A stretch of 64,000 bases of DNA from the NCBI GenBank assembly GCA_013396655.1, contig WBMV01000026.1, forward strand, positions 148,801-212,800, read 5' to 3'. The notes below the pieces were generated by a model. It saw only the letters and a list, made by a program, of their open reading frames with translations, searched no databases and had not been told where the DNA came from. This stretch comes from Campylorhamphus procurvoides (taxonomy: Eukaryota > Chordata > Aves > Passeriformes > Dendrocolaptidae). Positions within the stretch are counted from its first letter, which is position 1; each line of letters opens with the position of its first letter. Positions 35,234-47,012 of the stretch are shown here, in pieces. The position numbers were made by a program, and so were the translations under genes.

Positions 35234-36865
35234 GCTTTTATCCCCCAGAGCAGGATCAACACATTTCTAGCTTCGTTTGAGGACCAAAAAAAACAAAAAA
35301 ATTAAAAATGTAGAAGACAGCAGCAGGCCAGAACATCAACAGAATACAAAGTAATTTAATCTCTCCCTGGCACATGGAGCAATTCCTGCCATTGAAACAG
35401 CCCTGGCTGTATCTGCACAGAGAGTTCCTGAGAGAAGTTTGGGTGGCCCTGGCTGGGTGCAAGAGGTATCTGAGAGCTGGGCTGAGTGTGCCACAGCGCT
35501 GTCCCTCTGCTGCTGCTCCCCTCGCTCCTGTTATATTTGCACTATCCAGCACTACTTTGGCCATTTCATTTAATTTCCCTGCTCAGGATAAAGCTGTGGA
35601 TAGGAGAAGCTGCTGGTTCCTGTTTCTTTCAAGTGCTCAACCAGGATTACTCAACAGTCCATCTCTGATCAGCCAGAATAACACAAATGGTTCCACTTTT
35701 AAAATCATAGCACATTACAAATAGTATGACATTTTTAATGCATATGGGAGTAGCTAAAATAATAGCATCCTAATAAAAAAGAAGACATACAATAAAAGTA
35801 AAAGGAGGAACAAGTAAACAGTAATTAGTTCCTCTTCAAAAGAAAATAGAGGAGAGGAATCCCATATTATCACTGATTTTCACACACTGATTTTCAGTCT
35901 CATTACTATGCCATTCTCTTATTAGTAACAGAGGCAGGCATAATATTTCAAACACACCCAGGTACACTTAGCTGCTGTGCTTTGGAGCTCTTCATTTAAA
36001 TAAGAAACTAGCCTCAGGCAAGTGCTTCACAAGAAATACTTGCTAATAGATGCTCAACCCTGTATCTTAGCTAGCAAAATTAAGCAGCTGTCGAAACAGA
36101 TTAATCAACTATCATGCAGAAAAGAAATACATACACAGTGGCACTCTGAAGACAAGTTACTAAACAAATTTGATGCCTAGGTAACTCTCCATTTTTAATT
36201 CAATTATTTATTCAATTCAGTGCTTTTATTTAAATGGCAAATACCAGTTTCTGTTGTATTAACACTAGGTGCAAGTAAGAAATGAAAAACATTTTGCATA
36301 AACCCCACCTTCTCCAGCAAAGACAAAGGTAGAAGATACAGACAGGTATGTTGTTATCATATTTACTGGGGAAAGTTATTATGTCTAAAGAAACAGAGAC
36401 AACTACAATTACAGACTACTTAAAAGCACTTACAACAGACCTGAATTTTTACCATTGTCCTTGTTCATTGTATTTAACAAGCAGCAGAAATTATGGCATG
36501 GCAGACAGCAAAGCATTTTGCTGCCATAAGCCCAGGAGTTAAATGGCCCTGAGCAGTGACCTATGTGTACGTGAAGGGAATTTTTCCTTTGCTACTTTCT
36601 GTATGCTACAGAGTTGTGTGAAAACCACATCTTGCACCATTCTTGATGGATTTGCAGTGTGCCACTGAATTAGGCCTTTTTGCTGTAATTGGAACAGTGG
36701 AAGCTGTTGCTCATGCTCACTGAAGCTAGAGACTTAGTATGTAACATTTTTCCAGACATAATTACATCAAAGCAGGGTAAAATTAAGTCTATTAAATTCT
36801 TTAAATAGAGCTTCTAAGGCTCTGTAAGTCTTGTTAATGGTTTGTCTGTTTTTTTTTTTAAACAG

Positions 36866-36904
36866 GCTCTTCAAAAAATACAAAGTGTTCAGCAAAATCT
36901 GAAG
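36866..36904 (+). other. Exon-like in-frame segment of 39 nt (hypothesis)
   Basis: A long polypyrimidine tract (tctg followed by twelve T) and aaacag end at 36865, and a donor AAG|gtagga follows 36904. The enclosed 39 nt equal exactly 13 open codons, reading ALQKIQSVQQNLK. The segment is thus symmetric, phase 0 to phase 0, with an amphipathic Gln/Lys-rich sequence that could extend a coiled coil. I do not recognise a parent protein. It may be a real small exon of a gene whose intron spans this window, or a chance decoy. Confidence 0.25.
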
Positions 36905-39180
36905 GTAGGACATGTCACAAAGAAGTATATTTCTTTTCAAAGATTATTTAGTTACAAAACCAGACTAAGATAACCTATGCCATAAGGAAACATAAATCTG
37001 GGATCATAATAATTATACCACCACCACCAGTCCCTCCCACCAAAAACATCTGTATGAAATCTTATTTTTTTCCTCCAAATCTGTGCCCAAAATAAAACAT
37101 TTCTCTCTGTTATGCAAGAAAGAGTCACTGATTCATCTTATGCCCAGGAGGTTTCATGACCTTTTCTTCTAAATTTGTTGTAAATTTAAAGTGGTCAGAT
37201 GATGCTGGAGCTCAAAGGAAAGAAACTAGTGGAGACTGCTACTTTTTGCATGAACTTCAGCAGCTTTAGATTTTACCCAGGAAATACATCCTGCAAAAGT
37301 TTCCTTGTTTAGTGTGTAATATGATTAGCATGAGTATTGAGATGGATTCTGAAAATATGTTCCAGGCTGAGGTCAACAGAAGTCCCAGAAGAATATGATT
37401 ATTTTTTGTTACCCACTGTAATAGGGCAACAGTCTAATGACTGTTTTCCTGTATGACAGGCTGGCTCTGTGCTTATTTGCCTATATATTTGAGCAGTTTC
37501 TACATTTAAAGTACAGAGATGGAACTGGAAAAAGCTTTTTTCTTTTTGTATTCTGCTGAACTAGTGAAATCACTCAAGGTTAATACAATTAGATGACGGA
37601 TAAAGTTCCTGATGGATGTGACTGCAGTGACACTGAAAAATGTGGTGCTCATTCTATTAAGAGATATTTCTGCATCCAATGCAATTAAGGGAGGTACAGA
37701 TGTGAATATGGTAGTAGCTGAAAGAAGAAAAAGAAATGGCCTCATACATTCGTAAACCTCTATCAAAGACATTTGAATTGAGACAAATACTGATAGGGAG
37801 ACTATCTTTCAGCTCAAGGGACAGCACTCATAGACTATGTCAAAGCTGTGAAATCCAGGACTGTTGCTGAGGTGGGATTTGTCTGGAATTTCCCTGTCTT
37901 CCCTATTGCAAAAATTTGAGAGGCATGGAAGACATGGTAGTGGATGCTGTGGAATGAACCTGCTCTCAGGCTGGAACAAGACTTGTAAGATGCTGTGAAC
38001 CAAGATTTTTAAGAACTTTTAGGGACGGTATAAAGGTAAAAGGTGTCTCTTGGTTTGAGTTGATCACATGAGCCTAAAGTCAAAGAAGCGTTTTGAAAAA
38101 TGAGATTTTTTTTTTCTCAAAAAATGTACAAACAATAGGAGTGATATTTACAAACATTAGAAGCAATGTTAGAAAAAAACCTTAGGTTCTGAAAGAAACT
38201 AAGCAGAACATGATGCTGCTTACAGCTCTATTACAGGCTCCCTATGCAAGTGTGAATCTTCCCAGAACTAGATCAGACACAGCAACAAAACAGAAGTTGA
38301 GGAGGTTGCTATGATCTACATGTGATAATCTTTTATTTACAAACATCACAATAAGAAAAGTATTGGTAAACACATCAATCCAGCATGGGCCATTTCCAAC
38401 AGCTCTTTCCCGTGGGAATTCTCCAATGTCTAACATACCTGTGCTCAAACTGAACTGTATTTGACTCTCCCTTTTCCAAAGCCTGCAGAGTCATAATCAC
38501 TGGAATTTCATCTTTCTGTCAAACCTGATTTAAGTTGGACAACGGATTTTGAAGTTATTACCTGCATCCCACTACCTGCATTCAGAGATCACAGGACTGC
38601 AAAAGTCTCATTTCCCCAGGGGAGATGAATGGAAACGAGCTATTAATGCTCATTAACATTTTAGCACCAAAAAAGTGCCAAATTATCAGAAAACCTCTGA
38701 AGGTTTTTTCTCACGCAGATAGCATTGGCAAATCCACAGTACTACATACTTTCTGCTTGGAAGTCTTGTCAGCAGTCAAAGCTTCACAAAATAACAGACT
38801 AGAGCACGTGCCCTACCACAGCTTTAAACTACATATATTTTTACAATTTGCTTTTCTTTCTATGCTCTTTAATAATGTGTGCAGATCCACTAAAATGTAT
38901 GGTAGCTTTCCATCATAACAATTATTTTCATATTCTTCTGCTAATATCAAGCACCCCTGGAAATTAATCTCCTAGTACAACTTTTATAGCCATTACTTCA
39001 CTCTGCTTCCCTCAATTACAGAGGAATTATGCCTACCTGCTGGTTTTCCTTAGTGTCTCTTATCACAGATCACAGCCACACCAGGTCTCCAATCTAACAT
39101 AATGAAAACTTCTGATAGAAAATTACATTTATCAACCTGAAAATGCTCTGTTTTGATCAGGGAAATGTATCTTGCTGGAG

Positions 39181-39218
39181 AACGGGAGAGGGAGGAAAGG
39201 AGAGGACAGGACAGGAAA
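39181..39218 (+). repeat. Purine-rich tract
   Basis: Nearly uninterrupted purines (GGGAGAGGGAGGAAAGG, then GGACAGGACAGG). Mirror-type purine runs like this can adopt triplex structures, but nothing here proves it. Confidence 0.6.
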
Positions 39219-41325
39219 ACTTCAAGTAAACAGATTTTGCCTATTCTTTACTGTAATATTTCTATGATTCTATGAGAATTAATATAAGAAGATTTTTGCT
39301 GCATCATCAACTCCAGTGTATGAAAAGTAATTACTCTTTAAATATGTACAGCTCAGAATTAAGAATTGCATGTTCTTATTTACCTCTGACATCTGAAAAA
39401 GACACCTGCTCAAATCTGCCACCAAGTGACCATTTTAAGTTACTAATGCCCATATTAATGTTTTCATGGCATTTTAACACGCAGATCTTATTACAGAACA
39501 CATAATTTTCCCACCTTGTAACAACACTAATGTTCTTAATCTTTATGCTTGAAAGGAAAAAAAAATATTTATCATATTTACTGGGGAAAGTTGTGGTTAT
39601 GGCTATTGGGAGCACTTTTCCAAAACACAAGTGTCATTCTGGGTTTCATCCAAGAAGGCTTCCAACTCAACAAATAAGCATAATAATCAATGTTTTACTT
39701 TAGGAACAAAGAGAACGTATGCTTCATCTATATATCTACATAGGTAACAGTGCTGGAAGGGTTTCCATTGGGATGTACTGACCTTTTAGGCAAATTTTCT
39801 TCCCTTAATTGGCTAAACATAGGCCTATTTAAAGTGATCATTTTAATGAATATGAGGAAAAAATGCATCTAAGGCAGCAATAGAACCAAGACATGTGGAT
39901 ACTAACGTACTCGATACGTTAAATTCACAGTAATGCTCTGACTTCAACAGAAGAATAAGCCAGGTTTGCTAGCTTTGCTATGAAGTTCATGAAAGTGACC
40001 ACCATTTCATGCAGGTTGCTGTAAACAGAGAGCTGGACTTGATAACTTGAAACATCCTAATGAAGAAAGAAATATGTTTAAAATCCTGCTCTAATGCTAA
40101 TCAGCACTGCAAGCTAGAGCCTTCTTGGCAAAAAGGCACGAATATTGCTTCTGCTGCTTCCTTGCCGTATTTTATCTGGCTCTAGAGAGCTGTGTGAAGA
40201 TATATAGCAGCAACCTTTCCAAGCTGCGAGACACCATTTATCACCCATCCAGATGAGTTCTGACACTTGAAGAGACCACAAGGTGTTTTATTACTGGTAC
40301 CAAGTACAAAGAAAACCCCCAACAAAAATATCAAGTTGACTTACAACAATGAGGACATTGTAGGGACAGATTTTTCTCCACGCTATTGACCCTATAAGCC
40401 TTGGGGCAAGTTTTCTCCTTAGTACTGCTACCTAGTCCACAAAAGATGCTGATATTTTCAGCAGCAAGGTGCTATTATATATCTTCCAATTTCTGCACAC
40501 AAAGTCTTCCAGGCACACTGGCTATCCTAGCAGAAACAAAGCAGTTATTCATTGGAGATTCAGGGAATATTTCACCTACTCTATCAGATATCCAGTCCCC
40601 AAATTATTTCTCTTCACTATTCCACATAACACACAGTTAAGGACCATTTATCAGCTTAAACAGGTGAATTCCTTATAAATGAATGAAATTTAGGAACTTG
40701 ACTTCTGCCAGTAGGGTGATATGATGCAGTATGAAGAAGCTACTGGAGATTAACATGAACACCAAGTCACTGAAGCACAATTACAGATGAAATCACAATT
40801 CCCAGATGATTTCCCTAACAGTTATAGTTTTGTTTCTGACACAGAAATGTCTTTAATCACTGCCCTTTCAAGATCATCTCACATCCTTCCAAGACCAGCT
40901 TCTACTAAATGAGACTGCATATTCCATCCAGGCTTCCTTACTACAACAGACCTGTTTTTTTATCATAAATCATGATATTGCATAAAAGAGCACAAAGATT
41001 TTTTTCTGTCTCTGGAGGGAATGATGATCAGCAAAACACTTTTCCATCTTTTCTTTTTCTGATTTTACTATTTCTGTTACTTAGGAGGCTTTTCACTATT
41101 TGGAAATATTTTTAAGATCAAATTAAAGTATATTTATACTAAGCAAAGAAAAGCTAATGCCCTAAATCAATAAAATTGCCTGTGCACTGCAGGAGATGCA
41201 GACAGGGAGCAGGGATCTAACAACAGCACCTCCTTTGGAGATATTTATAGATGAAATCCAAGTTTGATTTCATGGCTTTCTTCAAAGGTGCTTGAAGATC
41301 TTACACATGATCCAACATCCATGCT

Positions 41326-41487
41326 TCATGCCTTCTCCTCCAGTGGCAACTGTGCGGCAAGATCCTTGTATGGCTCAAGTTTCCCCCTTTGGACAATGCC
41401 TATTTCCCTTCCTTTGTCTGAAAGCAGACTGAAAGTTCCAGGCTTCTTCACAAGGATCAGCTCCAGGAAGGGTGGGTTAGGAGCCAT
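41326..41487 (-). other. Short protein-like open frame, unrecognised
   Basis: Starting from an ATG at 41487, this minus-strand frame encodes 53 residues that begin MAPNPPFLELILVKKPG and end KDLAAQLPLEEKA before a TGA. The frame is open further upstream to a stop at 41569-41571, giving 80 codons. The composition is charged and balanced, more like a real protein fragment than most chance frames here. However, a 111-codon frame runs on the opposite strand over the same bases. I recognise no domain, signal peptide or membrane segment. It could be a decayed retrocopy, a transposon remnant, or chance. Confidence 0.15.
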
Positions 41488-42591
41488 AGAGCTTGCTCTA
41501 AAGTCTGGAGTTATTCCAGAAACTACTTGCAAAGTGATACTCCCTCTTGTTTTGCTTTGGGGACTGCCTCAGACTTGCCAGTCATATTCCCTTCTGTGAA
41601 TTCTGATAGAAAGGAAAAAAGGAAAAAAAAAAAACAAAACTAGGATGGATTCTGATTAGTCTCAAGCTTTCTAAACAATTTTCTCCTCTGGCACTGAAAG
41701 GTGGGATTTGCCAAAGCATCTAATTTCAGTGCCTAAGTATCCCTTTCACAGATAAACCTCTGCAATGGAAGAGGGGTTGCAGAGGACTAAGCGCAAGATG
41801 CCAACACTGCTGTATCTCACTTCTACTGAAGTGGTTTGGTTTTTTTATTTAAAAAGCGCAGAAATCATACACTGAGCACCAGTGTTAGATCACTTGTGAA
41901 AGCGAGGGCATAGTATGACATGACCCTTCAGGCTTTTATCTTCATTGTCATTAAATGCCCAAAGTTTGGCATTGAAATTTTTTCAACGTAGGGACATGGA
42001 AGCTGACGTTACATCTTTGATTTGCAGTTTGGAAAGGGATAACATGAAAAAGGACAAACATCTCCAAGTTAAAACCAGACAGTCACATTTGTCATGAGTA
42101 CAGTTACTACTAATGATAAATTTTGTAGCCTCACACAACACAGAGAAGATTGTGTCTCTGGGAGATGGAGCAGACAGAACAGTAGGCTAGTAAATGTGTT
42201 GGAAGCAAGAGGATCACTTCTTCCCCTGTATCGGGTCTTCTCCCTTTAGTCATGGGAAGAGGGGAACAGAACCAGCAATCTGCAGCAGTGGCAGCTGTGC
42301 TACTGATACAGACATAAGGAGACAGAAACTCACAGTGGTATGGTACTTTGTGGAAACAGCCAGATACTCTTTTGGATTTTCATGAATGGCAAGAAAGTGT
42401 TTCTCTTTAGCATCCCAAGCAACATGAAACACAGAAGTGGCTATCACTTTTCTGGGGCAGCTATAATAAGAGCCCTCTTAAGTATACATTCACAATATTT
42501 AAAATTCCACCCAGAGGAATAACTACTTATACACATATGTTTCCACCTTATCTCCCAGTTCACATAGGTAGTTTTCCTCCCTGAAGAAGGG

Positions 42592-42689
42592 AAAAAAAAA
42601 ACTCAACGAAACAAACAAAACCCAAAAAACAACCAATCAACAACACCAACAAAAAAAAAAAACAACAAACCCCAAACCCCAACCCCCAG
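42592..42689 (+). repeat. A+C-rich low-complexity tract
   Basis: AAAC, CAAC and AACC units with A-runs of nine to twelve. It ends in CCCCAAACCCCAACCCCC, so the minus strand carries three runs of four or five G. This is the same type as the 33.3 kb tract. Confidence 0.85.
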
Positions 42690-45043
42690 CTTTGAGTACA
42701 TTCCTCTTGGAAAATCAGCTGAGATCTGCACCTTGTTCTTTCTTCTTTAATCTGTACCATTCATTGGGACAGCAGAAGGGGAACTGATGGCCAAAAGATT
42801 AGTCCTCCTTACTGAATTGCAAAATGTCAGAAAAAATGGTGCCAAGAGATTATCTTTTAGACCACATGACCTCTTTATATATTTTGGGGAATCTGTCCCT
42901 ATGATTCTCTTGTGGGAAAATGACCAAAAATGAATTGAGATATTTCTATGTGTTTACCGGTATCTCAACTTTCCAACAAATAAGAATTAATTTTTCTCTG
43001 AACAATATTCAATGCACTTGAGGGTCAGGAAATCGTCTAAAATCAAGACTCAAGATCCCTGATGAGCCTTGCCCCTGAAGGACTGGATACCCAGACAGAT
43101 CTCCTGGGAAGGCTGGCATGGAGAAGGAAGGCAGCCCTAAACTCTATGACTGCATGCTCCAGCTTGAATACAGAAAGTTGAGATCTTCAGGCAGATGAAT
43201 GACTACCAGGACAGCTTTTCAAGTCTCTTCACTGCCTACTGGCAGTAATAGCTGTAGTGAGAGGAAGCAGGGAACTTTTCACACCTGGGTCAACAGCTAT
43301 AATATCATATGCTATCTCTCCTGGCCAAAGCAATTGTGTGTGCTATGAAAAGTCACTCAGCAAAACAAGAATGACTGAAGTAGCTACGTTTGCTTTTTCT
43401 TATGGCTCTCTTCTCCATTTGAACCCAGCGCTCTCAGCATCAAGTGAGAAAGACCTGATAAAAAGCAAGAGCTAGACTTGGATGACTAATCTAAATTATC
43501 AGCCAAAGTGTTAAAAGACAAGCTTTTGGAGCCAATCCATCAGGTTTTTATAAAGCAAGAGCCTTCATCAGCACTTCCTAGTGGTAGTGATTGGTAGTGC
43601 TGATCCATCTTTCTCTTTGCTGCCACTATTCACGCTGCATCTCTCCAACCATGAAGTGTGTCAGATTGTCCCTTTTAAATAGCCTGTAAACCTTCATGCA
43701 CCAAAGAACAGCATGTGTTACTTAAGATTACAGGTTTTATACACATATTAAGCAAAATATACCATATATGCATCAAGCTGTGATGAAAGGAAACAGTGCA
43801 GTTCAATTACAGTAATTACCTCCCCAATGGCTCTAAGGCCAAAAGGTCCCCTACTTTTATATTACTTGAGCACTCTCTAATCTTCCACAAAAGCTATACT
43901 ATTCATCTTTTATGAATTCAAATATCATAGGAAAGAATGCCTCCTTCACTGTGAGATGATTTTATAGAAAACTTTGTTAACATTCACAATTGAGATATCA
44001 TTTTGCCTATTGTATACCTTTACCCTGAATATCATAAAAATGTAACATAAAAAGGACTCTGGCTCAGCAAAGATACTCTTACAAAGATCCACCTTGCCTG
44101 AGTTCCTGACTCCAATAGGCACCAAAACTGGATATGGAAATAGTGATGTGAAAGAAGTGTAACACCATACTTGTCTAGCATATTCTGTATTCCAAACCAG
44201 TTTGCAGCTGAGGGAATTCCTGACTCACAGCTAATATCTCTTTTAACCCTTGTAAATTAATACGGACAACATCCTGGGATAAGAATGCTACCTCCTAGCA
44301 AATATGCACTATGAAAAGCAACTTAAAAAAACCCAAACCCAAAACTAAGTCTGCCACTAGCTAATATGTGGAGTCAATGCACAGAATACTTCCATCAAGC
44401 TTTCTGGAGCACCATAAATGCCTTGTCAATGTGTTCCTCAGTGGTCCTTGCTTTTGTAAGGTGGACAGGAACAGCATACTACTACCTAGCACAATTATTT
44501 CAACGTTACATTTTTAAAGCCATCTTGTACATGCCACGTTTCCCGAGCCAAAACAAAAATAGGTAAGAAGAGTGATGCAATTTTATCCACTAACTCATAA
44601 AAAGAAAATTAGAATAGCAAATTGCATTTCCCAAGCTTGAAACAAATAACTTCACTCTTTCTCAAGAGCTGCCATGTATTACAACAGTGAGGCTGACAAA
44701 TCACAGTGATAAAAATCCAGAAGAGAGTTGTGTGCACAAAATAAGATTCATCCACTCCCATTCGGAAAATGCTCATCCTAATACCAGAATCAAAGACTGT
44801 CAATCATCTTACTTGTGATACACACTCTTCTGGAAAAAATACTGCCCACAGCTCCCATGCTGCCCTTGTCATGCAGCTTTTGCATAGGTCTGCTCAAAGC
44901 AATAAAGCAGATTGTGGTCTCACTGAGACAAAACATTACTGTCCTGAGGGCTGACAGGGATTCTGCAGGGGAAAAAAGCCCTTGAACAAAAAGCAGACTA
45001 GGCAGGTGAATATTACTTCTCCCTATGCCCTCAAAGAATCTCT

Positions 45044-45125
45044 TCACAGAATCATAAAGTAGTTTGGATTGGAAAGGATCTTGGCTTTTTATAATCTCAT
45101 ATGATTTGTTTTGTGGACAGGGAAA
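45044..45125 (-). mobile_element. CR1 LINE 3' terminus, reverse orientation
   Basis: The plus strand reads 'cacagaatcataaagtagtt', 'tggattggaaaggatcttgg', then decays through 'ataatctcatatg'. This is the reverse complement of the CR1 end. Only the terminal 50-80 bp are recognisable, the distal portion being strongly diverged. Confidence 0.8.
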
Positions 45126-46879
45126 TTACTGGATGATCTCTGAACAAACACAAGACCAAAGTGATTCACAGCCAGCAGGACAGACCCTGTTAGAGCTACC
45201 AACATGAAAGGACTGAAAACAGCCAAACCTCTGATCAATGACCATTCTGTAATTAGGATATTTTAGGCAAACAATGCAGTTCTTGCATTCTGTTCCCAGT
45301 GGGATTCAAAAGGAAATCACGCCCTTGACTTCAGTGTGCCAGAAAGGCAGCAATGAACAATAAATCGGGAGCCAAACTTTACCATCACACACACAGCCTG
45401 AGGCCGTGATACAGTGGACTGAGATGGAATAAAGGAATAAATAAAGTGGAGACATTGTCGAGTTATAGTTAGAATAATTTGGAGAACAATGAATAAAGAT
45501 GCAGATCTCTCCAATGATGCGATGGATTTCAATAACAGAATAACAGTAACAAAATTATACTTTTTGCAATTCAACCTAGTGACAAAGTATATTTGGAATA
45601 CACTTAGAACTGGAAAAGTCAGTTTTTGTTTCTTTTTAAAGCACCTGTTAATGTTATTACATTAGAACTATTGGACTACACAAATTATTATTTTGATTTA
45701 TTTTCACTACTCTTGTAGTATTTTGCACAATAATGTAATTTATTTACTCAGGTAGACCATCTGAGAGACATAAAGCAGATTCCATCAAGTGCACTGGGAT
45801 GCCACTGCTCTTCAGAGCACAGATTTTCATCTGAGTTCAAATTCTTCTAGCCAGTTTTTGCTTTGTAGTCCAGCAAAGCCAGTCAACTCTTTCCTTATCC
45901 CTATATTGGTTTATTGTTGTGTTGCTCAGGAAGAAGCAGAGACTGTGTTTGATCTTCTGTTCTGTGCAACAACCAGGGGACAAGATACCATTCTACTCAA
46001 CCACAGAAGAAGAAGAGAGTAACCAGGAGGTTTTCTTAAAGCAAGCTCTTTGAGACTATGAGATGAATCACAGAACTCAATAAGAGAATACAGAACATTT
46101 CCAATAATTCCACATTTTTGGTTTCAGAAGACACTATGAAGTTCATAATAGGAACAGGTACTAATTAAAAATGGATAATTAAGAGTTTTTTTCTTCCCCA
46201 TTGTTTGTGTGTTAAGAAATCAGTGATGTGCAGACTAAAATGATGCTATTTAGACAAACACAAACTTTAAGGAGCTGGCAAAAATTATCAAAAGTTGCAA
46301 CAAACCTTCTGAAATAAACATTCAAACCTGAAAAGGCACTGTAACATTCTTCAACCTGTGATATAAATTGGAATAGACTTAGCACTCAACCCTTCTGAGT
46401 GAGCAAGAGCACATAAAGCTCTTCCATCCAACTCAGCATAGCTGGAACCCAACTGTGTACTCTGTTACTTGAGCAGCAAAACCGAAATCTTCAGTCCACA
46501 TACAGCACAGTCCTTGTGAGAGCTACCAAAGGGACTATAGCCCTCATCTGGCTCACTAAGGTCCTCTAAAGCCTGCTCTTCTCTGTGACATTACTGTACA
46601 ACATTATGAGTCTCTAACTGCTTCAGAGAAAAGAGACAGCTACAAGACTGTGCACATTTGTAAGCCAGTGGGCACATTTACCGTCAATAATTTCCATAAG
46701 AGACAAAATAATGTTGTACAGAGTTGGCCTCAGTTCCTAAAACTCATCTTAAGCTTTTGTGGTGCACTGTTTGCAAATGTTGGCTAATGGCTCTGAGTTT
46801 GCCAGAGTTAATACTGTTCATTATGTTACATTGCAGTTAGCACTGGCAGAAATTAAGATGCCAGTTTGCAGATCCTGCC

Positions 46880-47012
46880 CCACCAACCAGGGACCCCTGT
46901 CCTGGCCCACCCCTGTCCACACCGCCTTGCCCACCCACCCTTGGCTGGATCTGACCACTGCTCCTCTCACTGGGTCTGATCCTGTTCCCCACCCACAGCT
47001 CCCTGACCACTG
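46880..47012 (-). repeat. C-rich island, G-quadruplex potential on minus strand
   Basis: The plus strand is C-rich with little G. On the minus strand five G-runs occur at 46906-46908, 46910-46913, 46930-46932, 46934-46936 and 46938-46940, with loops of 1, 16, 1 and 1 nt. Three of them are GGGTGGGTGGG. Further GGGG runs lie at about 46879, 46987 and 47013. It is sharply different in base composition from the flanking DNA. Confidence 0.55.

Larger units (their letters stand above)
30255..36865. other. Non-coding DNA with a GC-richer island and A+C tract
   Basis: No assignable gene. 32890-33260 is a GC-richer, stop-poor island with mirrored frames on both strands (for example 32856-33122 minus and 33007-33255 plus). 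35360-35720 is a second such patch holding a 116-codon plus-strand frame without recognisable domains. Pyrimidine-rich sequence lies at 34240-34350. Confidence 0.5.
36905..45043. other. Non-coding DNA, no recognised gene
   Basis: Contains a purine-rich run at about 39181-39218 with GGACA repeats, the A+C tract at 42.6 kb and the protein-like short frame at 41326-41487. A microfragment 'tctatgattctatgag' near 39261 could be a CR1 end but has no supporting upstream sequence. Confidence 0.5.

Noticed and set aside
39261..39275. 'tctatgattctatga' as a CR1 terminus
   Set aside because: Only about 15 bp match and the preceding sequence shows no CR1 3' UTR, so chance or a very decayed end cannot be told apart.
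42661..42688. Telomere-like CCCCAAA repeats
   Set aside because: Only three C-runs of unequal spacing at the end of an A+C tract; not the vertebrate TTAGGG unit.
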